Source: Labrys sp. WJW (GTDB taxonomy: Bacteria > Pseudomonadota > Alphaproteobacteria > Rhizobiales > Labraceae). Taken from it: a stretch of 62,818 nucleotides of DNA. Where the stretch lies: the NCBI RefSeq assembly GCF_001676615.1, contig NZ_LYXZ01000075.1:1-62818 (forward strand). The letters are read 5' to 3'. The translations under genes were made by a program, and so were the position numbers. The notes beneath the pieces are model-generated. The model was not told where the DNA came from, searched no databases, and saw only the letters and a list, made by a program, of their open reading frames with translations. Positions 16,557 through 25,415 of the stretch are shown here, piece after piece (the first letter of the stretch is position 1; each line of letters opens with the position of its first letter).

Positions 16557-17813
16557 TCAGCTCCAGGCATGCAGAGGCGGATTGATGCCATTCAGGGCGT
16601 AATTGCCAAGAATGGCATATTTCCAGCGAACGGGATCATGGAGCGTATGCGTACGGGCATTGCGCCAGTGCCGGTCGAGGTTGTGAACGCCCAGCGTCGA
16701 GCGTGTGCCGGCCAGTTCGAACAATTTGTTGGTGGCCTGCAGCGCCACTTCCGTCGATAGGACCTTGGCTTCGGCAACGGCGATCTGGGCCTTGGCCACG
16801 CTTTCGGCCGTGGCATCGGCGACGGCCCTATCCACGGCAAGACCTGCCTTTTCGAGAAGTGCCTCGGCGGCATGAAGGCGCAAGGTGAGGTCCCCGACCG
16901 CCTGGATCGTGTAGGGGTCCTGCCAGGCGTGATCGAGGCCGCTGTCGATCCAGGCCCTGGAGCCGCCCCTGACAAAGGCGATGGTATCCTTGATGGCCGC
17001 CTCCGCGATGCCCGTATCGACCGCGGCCTGGATGATCTGGAAAATCGCGCCGTCTGCCGTCGGGCGATCATAGCCCCGATAGCCCGGGACCAGATGGGTC
17101 TTCGGTACTTTCACGTGGTCGAGGATCACCGTGCCGCTCAACGTGGTCTTCTGGCCGAAACTCGACCAGTCGTCGATCACCGCGAGGCCGGCGGCGTCGC
17201 GCTCGGCAATCGCATACCAGGCCCGGCCTTCGCCATCGAGTGCGACGATGGGCACCAGATGGGCGAGAAGCGCGCCGGAGGAATAGAACTTCTTGCCCGT
17301 GACGACGACGTGGTCGCCTTCGTCCTTGAACGTCGTCTCGAAATCGGCTGCTCGCTTGGAGGAGAATTCGGAGAAGGCATTGCCGAACCTGGTCCCGCGC
17401 AGCACCTCGGCAAACAACAGCTTCTGCTGAGCCTCGTCGGAGACCGTTCGAATGGCTGCGACGACTCCGATATGGTTCTGCGTGATCTGCCCGATCGAAG
17501 GATCCGCCGCCGAAATGATCTGGATCACGCGATCGATGGTGACATAGGAAAGCTCGGGTCCACCGAAAGCCTTGGGGACATTGAGCGACCACAGGCCGCT
17601 CTGGGAGTAGGCATCGAGTTCGGCCACCGGCCAGATGCGGTCGCGGTCGCGCTCCGATGCCTCTTGGGCAAATTGTGCCGCAAGGTCTTCGGCAACTGCG
17701 ATCGCTTCAGCATCGCTGCGGATGATGTGCGCCGGTTCAGACGGGCGGGGGAGGGCAGATACGCCTTCTGCAAAGATGTCTGGAAATGCTTTGGCTTGAG
17801 CGGCTGTCGTCAT
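16557..17813 (-). CDS. SfnB-like acyl-CoA-dehydrogenase-family flavoprotein
   Basis: The start at 17813 gives MTTAAQAKAFPDIF and 418 residues; the extra residues of a longer frame look non-coding. The protein has the flavin-dependent acyl-CoA dehydrogenase/DszC fold: N-terminal helical part with LNVPKAFGGPELSY, middle beta domain (TGKKFYSSGALLAH, FGQKTTLSGTVILDHVKVP), and C-terminal helices ending HTLHDPVRWKYAILGNY. Length and segments fit SfnB-type sulfur-acquisition oxidoreductases and related FMNH2-dependent monooxygenases such as DszC. As the last gene after liv and sfnG/msuE genes, it probably helps release sulfur from an organosulfur compound using FMNH2 from the MsuE-like reductase. 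Confidence 0.8.
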   Translation of the reverse strand: MTTAAQAKAFPDIFAEGVSALPRPSEPAHIIRSDAEAIAVAEDLAAQFAQEASERDRDRIWPVAELDAYSQSGLWSLNVPKAFGGPELSYVTIDRVIQIISAADPSIGQITQNHIGVVAAIRTVSDEAQQKLLFAEVLRGTRFGNAFSEFSSKRAADFETTFKDEGDHVVVTGKKFYSSGALLAHLVPIVALDGEGRAWYAIAERDAAGLAVIDDWSSFGQKTTLSGTVILDHVKVPKTHLVPGYRGYDRPTADGAIFQIIQAAVDTGIAEAAIKDTIAFVRGGSRAWIDSGLDHAWQDPYTIQAVGDLTLRLHAAEALLEKAGLAVDRAVADATAESVAKAQIAVAEAKVLSTEVALQATNKLFELAGTRSTLGVHNLDRHWRNARTHTLHDPVRWKYAILGNYALNGINPPLHAWS

Positions 17814-17841
17814 GGGCCGATTCCTAAGATGAGGGTGAAGA

Positions 17842-18642
17842 TCAGGCCGCGGTCGAGACCGCGGATGAGTCGGCAAAGGAAGTCCGTCCGAGATAGATAT
17901 CCGTGAGGTCGGCACGGCCCCTCAGTTCGGCAGCCCGTCCTTGCAGGACCGAGCGCCCCGAAGCGAGCAGCACCGCGCGGTGGGCATGGCGCAGGGCCAC
18001 GGCGGTGTTCTGTTCGGCAAGAAGAATGGAGAGGCCTTCTGACGCATTGAGCGCGGTGAGGCGTTCGAAGATGTCCTGCACCACGAGCGGTGCCAGCCCC
18101 ATGGAAGGCTCGTCCAGCACCAGCAGGCGTGGCCTGGACATCAGGGCGCGACCGATTGCGGTCATCTGCTGCTCGCCGCCGGAGGTCAGGCCGGCGATCG
18201 TCTTTCGTTTCTCGCGCAGGCGCGGGAAGATCGAATAGACGCGCTCCAGGTCGCGTGCCAATTCCGACCGATTGGAGCCGCGTGCCAGCCCGCCGGTGAC
18301 GAGATTGTCCTCGGTGCTCAGCGAGCGGAAGCAATGCCGGCCCTCGAGCACCTGGACGAGCCCTCGCCGTACCAGGGCGGAGGCGCTGTGCCGGTTGACG
18401 TCCACATTGTCGAACCGGATCGTCCCGGCTGAAAGCCGGCCGCGCTGGGCCGGCAATAGGTTGGAGATCGCCTTGAGCGTCGTGGATTTCCCGGCCCCGT
18501 TGGGGCCGAGCAAGGCGACGATCTCGCCTGCGGCAACCGTCAGGCTCACGCCATTCAGGGCGACGATGGCGCCACCATAAACGGCTTCGATCGCATTGAC
18601 CGAAAGCAGGGGGACTGGCTCGGACATCGAGGACCCTGGCAT
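17842..18642 (-). CDS. livF: Branched-chain-amino-acid-type ABC transporter ATPase (LivF-like)
   Basis: The start at 18642 (MPGSSMSEP) follows an AGGAAAG Shine-Dalgarno by seven bases and gives 266 residues; 18627 is an alternative. Walker A is GPNGAGKST, the signature LTSGGEQQM is a common LivF variant, and Walker B is LLVLDEPSMGLAP. The LivF-type FERLTALNASEGLSILLAEQN segment is present. It works with LivG, LivH, LivM and the binding protein encoded upstream. Confidence 0.88.
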   Translation of the reverse strand: MPGSSMSEPVPLLSVNAIEAVYGGAIVALNGVSLTVAAGEIVALLGPNGAGKSTTLKAISNLLPAQRGRLSAGTIRFDNVDVNRHSASALVRRGLVQVLEGRHCFRSLSTEDNLVTGGLARGSNRSELARDLERVYSIFPRLREKRKTIAGLTSGGEQQMTAIGRALMSRPRLLVLDEPSMGLAPLVVQDIFERLTALNASEGLSILLAEQNTAVALRHAHRAVLLASGRSVLQGRAAELRGRADLTDIYLGRTSFADSSAVSTAA

Positions 18643-18692
18643 CGAATATCTTTCCTGGGACACGCCGTTGCAGGAGAGCGAGGGGATGTGCC

Positions 18693-20054
18693 TCAGTTCG
18701 AGGCGGCCTTGTCGGCATCCGCCTCGGTTCGCGGCTTGATCTGATGTTCGGCGGCGTAGGCCGCCGCGGATTTTTCGATGATCGGCCGCAGCAACGCCCA
18801 GTCGGGTGCGATCCAGTCGGAGACCACCTTCCACTTGGCACCGTCCCATTGCTGGAAGGTGACCAGGCCATCGCCTTCATGGTTCTTCCAGGTCACGTTG
18901 ATGGAGTGGAAAAGCCCCTTGGCGCCGAGAGCCTCCACGCGAGCCGGATCGAGCTTGAGATGTTCCAGCCCCCAGCGGACTTCATCGCCTGTAAGGGTGC
19001 GGTGGCCGAATTTCTCCTGCGCGATGCGGATGGCCTCGACGTTCAGGATGCCGTTCACGATGCCGAGGTTGTGGTAGACGCTGCCGATCCGCTTCTTGTC
19101 GTCGAGATTGCCCTTGCCGGCGCCATAGACGGTTTTGACGATCTCCTGCACCACGGGGTATTCGGTGCCGGAAGCCTGGGTCGTGATCGCGACATACCCC
19201 TTGGCAGCTGCGCCCGCGGGCAGCACGTCCTCTTCCGAATTGGACCAGACATTGCCGACGATGTGATCGGCCGGAAAACCGACCTTCTGGGCCGTCTTGA
19301 GTGCCACTGGGTTCATGACGCCCCATCCGCGCAGCACCACATAGTCGGGCCGCCAGCGCCGGATGGTCAGCCATTGCGATTGCTGCTCGTTGCCGGGATG
19401 GGGCACCTCGATCTGCTGCAGTTCGAAGCCATATTTCTTGGCCAGCAGCTCATAGATCGGGATCGTCTCCTTGCCATAGGGCGAGCCGTGATAGAGCACG
19501 GCGATCTTCTTGCCCTTGAGCTGTTCCACCCCGCCGAACTTGCCGGCGATGTAGTTCACGATGCCGGACGTCTCGCTGTAGGGGTTGAGCAGCAGCGGGA
19601 AGACATATTTGAACACGCTGCCATCGGTCGAATCCGTGCGGCCGTGATTGATCGTCAGCAGGGGAACCTTGTCATTGGTGATGCGGTCGATCATTGCATA
19701 GGCGATGCCGACGGAAAGCGGGTTCCAGGTCGCGATGTCCTTGTGGCTTTTCTGCCGTTCGTAGCATTCGACGCCTCGCTCGACTTCATACTGGGTTTCG
19801 CATTCGTCCCAGGTCAGCTTGACGCCGTTCACACCGCCGTCGCGGGTGTTGATCAGATTGAGGTAGTCGATGAAGCCGCCGAAGAAGCCGGTGCCGCCGG
19901 CGGCATAGGGGCCGACCCGGTAGCTTTGCAGCGGGAAATACTGTTCGTCCGCGCGAGCCTGTGAATGGGAGAAAGGCAGGGTCGTGAGTGCGAGGGCTGC
20001 TGCCATCGTGGTGGCGCGCAGCGCGCCGGCGAGGCGAAATGAAATGGACGGCAT
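18693..20054 (-). CDS. Branched-chain-type ABC transporter substrate-binding protein
   Basis: The protein has 453 residues with a Sec signal peptide (MPSISFRLAGALRA, hydrophobic core, then SQARA-DEQ). The mature part has the LivK/urea-binding-protein fold (GTGFFGGFIDYLNLINTRDGG, KIAVLYHGSPYGKE, VVLRGWGVMNPVAL). Three Cys are present (CETQ, ECYE, one more nearby is not obvious). Its position inside an sfnG-msuE operon suggests it binds a sulfone, sulfonate or related compound and not an amino acid. Confidence 0.88.
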   Translation of the reverse strand: MPSISFRLAGALRATTMAAALALTTLPFSHSQARADEQYFPLQSYRVGPYAAGGTGFFGGFIDYLNLINTRDGGVNGVKLTWDECETQYEVERGVECYERQKSHKDIATWNPLSVGIAYAMIDRITNDKVPLLTINHGRTDSTDGSVFKYVFPLLLNPYSETSGIVNYIAGKFGGVEQLKGKKIAVLYHGSPYGKETIPIYELLAKKYGFELQQIEVPHPGNEQQSQWLTIRRWRPDYVVLRGWGVMNPVALKTAQKVGFPADHIVGNVWSNSEEDVLPAGAAAKGYVAITTQASGTEYPVVQEIVKTVYGAGKGNLDDKKRIGSVYHNLGIVNGILNVEAIRIAQEKFGHRTLTGDEVRWGLEHLKLDPARVEALGAKGLFHSINVTWKNHEGDGLVTFQQWDGAKWKVVSDWIAPDWALLRPIIEKSAAAYAAEHQIKPRTEADADKAASN

Positions 20055-20098
20055 GGTGGCTCCGGGGTTGGCAGGCGAGGATTGGGGGGAAACCGCGG

Positions 20099-21136
20099 TC
20101 AGCGGTGCGGGCGGATTTTATCGAGCAGGCGTCGACACAGCGCCGACAGGCCGTCCGGTTCGGCGATGAGGAAAACGATGATCAGCGCGCCGAGCACGAT
20201 GCGCTGGCTCATGTCGAGAACGCCTGAGTCGAAGGTGCTGCCCAGCAAGGCGCTGCCCAGGCGGGACAGAATCAGGGGAAACACCACGATGAAAGCCGCC
20301 CCGAGGAACGCGCCTCGGATCGTGGCGAGCCCGCCGATAATGACGATGAACAGGATCTGGAACGATCGATCAAGATCAAAGCCGGCCGGCTCGACGGTCC
20401 TGAGATAGGCGAACGCCCACAGCGATCCGGCAATGCCGATGATGAAGGAGGACAGCACGAAGGCGAGCAGTTTGGTGCGCAGCACGGGCACGCCGATGAC
20501 ACGGGCCGCCAGTTCGTTGTCGCGAACGGCGATGAAGTCGCGGCCGGTTTGCGTCTTGACGATCCGGGCGGCGAGCCCGGTGAGGACCACCACGATGGTG
20601 AGCGTGAACAGGTAGCGGCCGGCCGGGCTCTCCAGCGAAATGCCTGCCACGCCGAGAGGCGGGGCGTCGATGACGCCCGATGGGTTGTCGTTGGAAAACC
20701 AGCTGAACTTGGTCAGGGCCCATTGCACGAAGAACTGCGCCGCCAAGGTGGAAACGGCGAGGTAAAAGCCGCGCAGGCGCAGGCTCGGCAGGCCGAAGAC
20801 CAGCCCGATCAGCGCCGCGACACCGCCACCCAGGACAATGCTCGCGACCAGCGGCAGGCCGGGAACCCGCAGGTTGAAATTATAAGCGGCGAAGGCACCC
20901 ACGGCCATGAAGGCGGCGCTGCCCAACGAAAGCTGCCCGGCATAGCCTGTGAGCAGGTTCAGGCCCAGGGCGGCCAGCGACAAGGCCAGGAAGGGCGTGA
21001 GGATGGCATCGAACACGTAGCTGCTGCCGACCAGCGGGATCACGCCATAGGCGATGGCCAGGAGCGCCGCGGGAAGGATCCAGGAACGGCTGGGAGCCTC
21101 GGCGTTTGCGTGGCTGGAAGCGGTCAGCGCGGTCAC
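20099..21136 (-). CDS. livM: Branched-chain-type ABC transporter permease (LivM-like)
   Basis: The GTG at 21136, two bases after the upstream livH stop, gives 345 residues beginning MTALTASSH. About eight to ten membrane segments follow, with the LivM hallmark ALGLNLLTGYAGQLSLGSAAFMAVGAF and the ATPase-contact loop TGRDFIAVRDNELAARVIGV. The C-terminus ends LSALCRRLLDKIRPHR. Confidence 0.88.
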   Translation of the reverse strand: MTALTASSHANAEAPSRSWILPAALLAIAYGVIPLVGSSYVFDAILTPFLALSLAALGLNLLTGYAGQLSLGSAAFMAVGAFAAYNFNLRVPGLPLVASIVLGGGVAALIGLVFGLPSLRLRGFYLAVSTLAAQFFVQWALTKFSWFSNDNPSGVIDAPPLGVAGISLESPAGRYLFTLTIVVVLTGLAARIVKTQTGRDFIAVRDNELAARVIGVPVLRTKLLAFVLSSFIIGIAGSLWAFAYLRTVEPAGFDLDRSFQILFIVIIGGLATIRGAFLGAAFIVVFPLILSRLGSALLGSTFDSGVLDMSQRIVLGALIIVFLIAEPDGLSALCRRLLDKIRPHR

Positions 21137-21138
21137 GT

Positions 21139-22038
21139 TCAGGCCCTTTCCACGAGCTTCTGGCCGAACAGCCCTGCGGGCCGCAGCAGGAGAAAGAGGA
21201 GGGCCGCCACATAGGCGAACCATCCTTCGATGCCGCCGCCGACGAAGGGGCCGAGATAGACCTCCGAGAGCTTCTCGAAGGCACCGATGAGAAGACCGCC
21301 GACGATGGCGCCCAGGATCGAGTCGAACCCGCCCAGGACCAGAACGGGCAGCGCCTTGAGCACGACGAGCGACAGGGAGAACTGGACGCCGAGCCTGGAG
21401 CCCCAGATCAGCCCTGCAACCAGGGCGACGACGCCCGCGGCGGTCCAGACCGCGGCCCAGATGCGTGGCAGCCGCAAACCGACCGCATAGGCGGCGAACT
21501 GGTCGTCGGCGACGGCGCGAAAGCTCAACCCGATACGCGTGAAATTGAAGAAGGCCGCAAGGACCGCCACCAGCGTCGCGGCAACCCCTGCCGCGAAGAG
21601 GTCGAACTTGGATATCAGCACGCCGGCCACTTCAAATGGCGTGTCGTCGATCCCCAGGTCGAGCGCGTGGACCTGGGTGCCCCACAGAAGCTGTGCCGCG
21701 CCCTCGATGACATAGGACAGGCCGAGCGTTGCCATGAACAATGTGATCGGCGGCTTGTTGACCAGCGGGCGCAGCACGGCCCTCTCGATCGTCAGGCCGA
21801 GCGCGGCCATGATGGCGATCGATATCGCCAGGGCTGCAACGAAGGGAACGTCTCGTTCGATCAGGCTGACGAAGGTGAGCGCCGCGAAAAGCAGCATCGC
21901 ACCCTGCGCGAAGTTGAGAACGCCCGAGGTCTTGTAGACAAGCACGAACCCGATCGCGACCAGCGAATACATCACGCCGGATAGCAGGCCTCCAACCAGC
22001 ACCTCGACCAGGAAGGCCCAATCAAAATCCGCCATCAT
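21139..22038 (-). CDS. livH: Branched-chain-type ABC transporter permease (LivH-like)
   Basis: The start at 22038 (MMADFDWAFLVEV) overlaps the livG stop in an ATGATG arrangement; the protein has 299 residues. Hallmarks are GGLLSGVMYSLVAIGFVLVYKTSGVLNFAQG and the loop GLSFRAVADDQFAAYAVGL. It forms the channel with the LivM-like protein. Confidence 0.9.
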   Translation of the reverse strand: MMADFDWAFLVEVLVGGLLSGVMYSLVAIGFVLVYKTSGVLNFAQGAMLLFAALTFVSLIERDVPFVAALAISIAIMAALGLTIERAVLRPLVNKPPITLFMATLGLSYVIEGAAQLLWGTQVHALDLGIDDTPFEVAGVLISKFDLFAAGVAATLVAVLAAFFNFTRIGLSFRAVADDQFAAYAVGLRLPRIWAAVWTAAGVVALVAGLIWGSRLGVQFSLSLVVLKALPVLVLGGFDSILGAIVGGLLIGAFEKLSEVYLGPFVGGGIEGWFAYVAALLFLLLRPAGLFGQKLVERA

Positions 22039-22970
22039 GCACCTTCCCGGTCTTCGGCGTGGCCCGGCTCTTCCGTGTGAGCGACGCCGAGATAGGCGTC
22101 GATCACGGCCTGGTCGGCCTGCACGACCTGCGGAGTGCCGTCCGCAATGAGGCTGCCGTGATCGAGCACGGCCACCCTGTCGGACAGGTCCATGACCATG
22201 CCGATGTCGTGCTCGATCATCACGATCGTCAGATCGAACTGCCTTCTCGCCTTGCGGATGACCTCGGCGATCTCGTTCTTCTCCACGGCCGTCATGCCCG
22301 CCATGGGCTCGTCGAGCAGCAGGATGCGAGGCTCGGCCACCAGGGCCCGGGCCAATTCGACGCGTTTTTGTAGGCCATAGGGCAGGGTCGCGACGGGGCG
22401 GTTGCGGACCGCGCGAAGGTCCAGGAAGTCGATCATTCGCTCGGCGCACTCGCGGGCATCCTCCTGTTCGCGATGCGCCAGCCCCAAGCCCAGAACCTGT
22501 CCGATGACACCTGCATGTCGCGAGGCGACCCGTCCCATCAGGACATTGCCGAGCACGTCCAGCCCGCTGAACAAGGCCAGGTTCTGGAACGTGCGCGCAA
22601 CACCGAGCGCTGCGAGCCGGGACGCCGAGACCTGCCGGAAGTCACGACCGGCGAGGCGGATATGGCCGTGATCGGGGCGATAGATGCCGCTGATGACGTT
22701 GAGGAGCGAACTCTTGCCTGCACCATTCGGCCCGATGATGGCTCGAGTTTCGCCGAGCTCGATCGCAAAGCTGACGTCCCTCAGGGCTGCAATTCCGCCG
22801 AAGGACAGGCTGATGCGATCGAGCACCAGCGCGGACTGTCGTCGGGCCGTGTCGGTCTTTGGTGTCGAGGGTGTTGCAACACCCTCGATGGGTGGCGCAT
22901 CCCGATATGACGGGGACGGTTGCAGGATTGCGCTTGTGGCCGTGGTCATGAGCGTGTCTCTACCCGTCAT
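22035..22970 (-). CDS. livG: Branched-chain-type ABC transporter ATPase (LivG-like)
   Basis: The protein has up to 311 residues; an ATG at 22949 is an alternative start. An N-terminal extension of about 45 residues (SPSYRDAPPIEGVATPSTPK) precedes the ABC domain. Walker A is GPNGAGKSS, LPYGLQKRVELARAL is the LivG-type signature, and Walker B is ILLLDEPMAGMT. The extension contains a 22-base DNA palindrome, which suggests an inserted sequence that stayed in frame. Confidence 0.88.
   Translation of the reverse strand: MTGRDTLMTTATSAILQPSPSYRDAPPIEGVATPSTPKTDTARRQSALVLDRISLSFGGIAALRDVSFAIELGETRAIIGPNGAGKSSLLNVISGIYRPDHGHIRLAGRDFRQVSASRLAALGVARTFQNLALFSGLDVLGNVLMGRVASRHAGVIGQVLGLGLAHREQEDARECAERMIDFLDLRAVRNRPVATLPYGLQKRVELARALVAEPRILLLDEPMAGMTAVEKNEIAEVIRKARRQFDLTIVMIEHDIGMVMDLSDRVAVLDHGSLIADGTPQVVQADQAVIDAYLGVAHTEEPGHAEDREGA
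22866..22887. repeat. Perfect 22-base palindrome inside the LivG-like gene
   Basis: CGAGGGTGTTG (22866-22876) is followed directly by CAACACCCTCG (22877-22887). It lies in the poorly conserved N-terminal extension of the ATPase. Confidence 0.85.
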
Positions 22971-22990
22971 CCCTGCCGACGGCAGGGATG
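22968..22990. repeat. Inverted repeat between sfnG and livG
   Basis: CATCCCTGCCG (22968-22978) and CGGCAGGGATG (22980-22990) are perfect 11-bp arms around one base. It sits in the short gap upstream of the LivG-like start and could be a REP-like unit or mRNA hairpin. Confidence 0.7.
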
Positions 22991-23031
22991 CGGGATGGAA
23001 CGGTTGCGGGGCGGGGAAGAGCGAGCCGCGA

Positions 23032-24135
23032 TCACTCGGCCGCGACGGCCACGGGCTGTGCCGCTTCGAGCTTGCGGACCAGGGGGATGACCTCGCGGCC
23101 GAAGAACTCGACCTCTTCCTGGAAATGCAGGAAGCCGAGCAGGATCAGGTCGGCGCCCGCATCCTTCAGGGCCAGAATGCGTTCCGCAATCTGCTGCGGC
23201 GTGCCGATGAGGTTGGAGCGGAAGCCGTCATTATATTGCACCAGGTCCTGGAAGGACGATTTGGCCCAGTTGCCTTCACCCTCCGGAGACGCCTTCCCGG
23301 CATTCTTCACCTCATGGGCAAAGCCGTGGACCGCCTCGGGAATGGCCTTGGCAATGATTTCGTCCAGCACGGCCTTGGCTTCGGCCTCGGTATCGCGCGC
23401 GATGGCAAAGGCATTGACGCCGACCTTGACCGAATGCCCGTTCTCGCGGGCCTTGGTCTGGATGTCGTCGACCTGCTTCCTGATCTCATCGGGCGTATTG
23501 CCGTTGGTGAAATACCAATCGGAGACGCGCGAGGCCATGTCGCGGGCCGCGCGGGATGAGCCGCCCTGGAAGATTTCGGGCTGCGGATCGATGGGCTTCG
23601 GCTTCAGGCTGTAGTTGCGGAAGCGATAGAAATCGCCGTTGAAGGTGAAGCTTTCCTCGGTCCAGATACCGCGCAGTGAGTGGATGAATTCTTCAGACCG
23701 GCGGTAGCGCTCGTCGTGGTCGAGCCAGGGCTCGCCGATCGCGGTGAACTCGCCGCGAAACCAGCCGCTGACGATGTTCACGGCCACCCGGGCGCCGTAG
23801 ATGTTGTTGATGGTCGCGATCTGCTTGGCGGCGACGGCAGGATGCCAGGGGCCGGGCAGCAGGGCCACGATCAGCTTGAGGCGTTCGGTCGAGGCGAGCA
23901 GGGCCTGGCTGAAGGTCAGGGGCTCGTGCTGATTGTCCGCACCATAGCCTGCTGTGAAACGGATCTGGCTAAGCGCATAGTCGAAGCCGGAACGCTCGGC
24001 GATCTGGGCGAGCTTGCGATTATAGTCGATTTCCCAGCTCGTACGCTGCTCGATCGAACTGATGACGAGACCGCCGGAGACATTGGGCACCCAATAGGCA
24101 AACTTGATCGGTTCGCGCTGAGGTTCGGCTGGCAT
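23032..24135 (-). CDS. sfnG: Dimethyl sulfone monooxygenase (SfnG), FMNH2-dependent
   Basis: This 367-residue protein of the bacterial-luciferase/SsuD fold closely follows SfnG as I remember it: IKFAYWVPNVSGGLVIS, WEIDYNRKLAQIAE, PGPWHPAVAAKQIATI, GARVAVNIVSGWFRGEF, WYFTNGNTP and LGFLHFQEEVEFFG. SfnG converts dimethyl sulfone to methanesulfinate with FMNH2 and O2. The MsuE-like reductase is encoded directly upstream and would supply FMNH2. No signal peptide; cytoplasmic. Confidence 0.9.
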   Translation of the reverse strand: MPAEPQREPIKFAYWVPNVSGGLVISSIEQRTSWEIDYNRKLAQIAERSGFDYALSQIRFTAGYGADNQHEPLTFSQALLASTERLKLIVALLPGPWHPAVAAKQIATINNIYGARVAVNIVSGWFRGEFTAIGEPWLDHDERYRRSEEFIHSLRGIWTEESFTFNGDFYRFRNYSLKPKPIDPQPEIFQGGSSRAARDMASRVSDWYFTNGNTPDEIRKQVDDIQTKARENGHSVKVGVNAFAIARDTEAEAKAVLDEIIAKAIPEAVHGFAHEVKNAGKASPEGEGNWAKSSFQDLVQYNDGFRSNLIGTPQQIAERILALKDAGADLILLGFLHFQEEVEFFGREVIPLVRKLEAAQPVAVAAE

Positions 24136-24162
24136 GGTGGATCCTTGGTTTTTATGGCGGGT

Positions 24163-24744
24163 TCAGGCGGTGGCGGGGAACGGAACGACCGTTCCAGACC
24201 CGTGCGGGTGGGAAAGGCGCAGCTGGAGGCGGGCTTCGGCGACGGCGCGATCGATGCGCCCCGAAACCTCGGCGCTGGCCAGGGCATGATCGTCAAAATC
24301 GCCCTCGAGCGCATAGACGGTGGTCGGGAGCGTGATGGCCTTGAAGAAGGCGAAGAGCGGCCGGAACTGGTGGTCCATGGCCAAAGCGTGCAGCGGCGTT
24401 CCGCCCGTTGCCGCCACCAGCACGGGCCTGCCTTCGAGGGCGCGATAGTCGACGAGGTCGAACAGATGCTTCAAGGCGCCCGTATAGGAGGCGCGGTAGA
24501 TGGGAGAGGCGACGACCAGCAGATCTGCGCCTTCGACCGCCTCGATGATCTCCCGCGCCCGCCCGGTTCGCGGGCCCTTTGGATGCGTTGCAAACAGGGC
24601 CGCTGCGTCATTTGCCAGTTCCACCAGCTCGACCTGCGCAAAAGGCTCCAAGCGGGTGAGGATGGTGCGCACCAGCCCGGTCGTCCGGCTGGGCACGCTC
24701 AAGCTGCCGGATATACCGAGAATCTTCGGACGGGGATCGGGCAT
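24163..24744 (-). CDS. msuE: NAD(P)H:FMN reductase, MsuE type
   Basis: The start at 24744 (MPDPRPKILGISGSL) gives 193 residues. The flavodoxin-like FMN site GISGSLSVPSRT lies at 10-21, with ASPIYRASYTGALKHLFD and ATGGTPLHALAMDHQFRPLFAFF typical of MsuE/SsuE reductases. It is the first gene of the leftward sulfur operon, 27 bases ahead of sfnG, and supplies reduced FMN for SfnG and perhaps the SfnB-like enzyme. Confidence 0.88.
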   Translation of the reverse strand: MPDPRPKILGISGSLSVPSRTTGLVRTILTRLEPFAQVELVELANDAAALFATHPKGPRTGRAREIIEAVEGADLLVVASPIYRASYTGALKHLFDLVDYRALEGRPVLVAATGGTPLHALAMDHQFRPLFAFFKAITLPTTVYALEGDFDDHALASAEVSGRIDRAVAEARLQLRLSHPHGSGTVVPFPATA

Positions 24745-24810
24745 GGCGCGCTCTCGGGCTAAATAAATACTATATTTATATACTCTATATAATTTATAGA
24801 CTGTCAAGGG
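24745..24810 (-). promoter_or_regulatory. A+T-rich promoter region of the msuE-sfnG operon
   Basis: Directly upstream of the msuE start lies an almost pure A/T stretch (about 24757-24803). It is the obvious promoter/activator region of the sulfur operon. SfnG operons are usually sigma-54/SfnR- or Cbl/CysB-type regulated elsewhere; I see no GGC-N8-TGC-type sigma-54 box that I would defend. Confidence 0.5.
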
Positions 24811-25415
24811 GCGGAGTCCTGACCGAGGTTGCGGCCGTCCCGATCCGTGCCGGGCGGCCCGGCAGAAGGTGACGAAGAGCCGATCCATGGATCGGTCGAG
24901 CCATGATCAGGGGAGAAGCCGCCGCCTCTGCGGCACGAAACGATCCGCTGCCTTTGCAACAGGCACTTGTTCCAGCAGGCGGCAGCAGGTCGCGAAGAAG
25001 CGCAATCAATCAAAGGGTCGTTTGGGGGCGGGCTGACACTACTTCAGTATGTTTCTGTGCGGTTTGATCGCAGCCCGGGAGATCATCGCTGCCAAGAGGG
25101 GCAAGCACTTCCCGTTCGATCGTCCGCTTCAAGGCATCCAGGGGCAAGGCGTTCGGTTCCAGGCCGAAAAGGCGTAGGCGACGAACAGAACGGGAAGCAA
25201 TGCCCACCAATCCAGGGAGCCAGCGATCGAGGGCGGGCTGGTGCTGACGACGCAGGGCGGGGATTTCGAATTGACCGTTCGGTCATCTCGGTGCAGCTCT
25301 CCTTGCAGGAAAGCCTGTCCTTCCGCCTGCTCACGGCGGAAGCAGCCGTCGCGCTCCTGCCTGCAAGGAAATAGCGCACAGCCGGCAGGAGGCGCACTCC
25401 ATACCGGACGGGGCT
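24811..25415. other. 600-base gap with small dyads, no convincing gene
   Basis: Open frames on both strands here lack any recognisable domain and have no good ribosome binding site. The stretch holds GACCGTTCGGTC (25273-25284), which resembles a TetR-type operator. It also holds nested inverted repeats: TCCTTGCAGG (25300-25309) with CCTGCAAGGA (25360-25369), and inside them TTCCGCC with GGCGGAA (25321-25341). It may be the remnant of a lost regulator gene. Confidence 0.5.
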
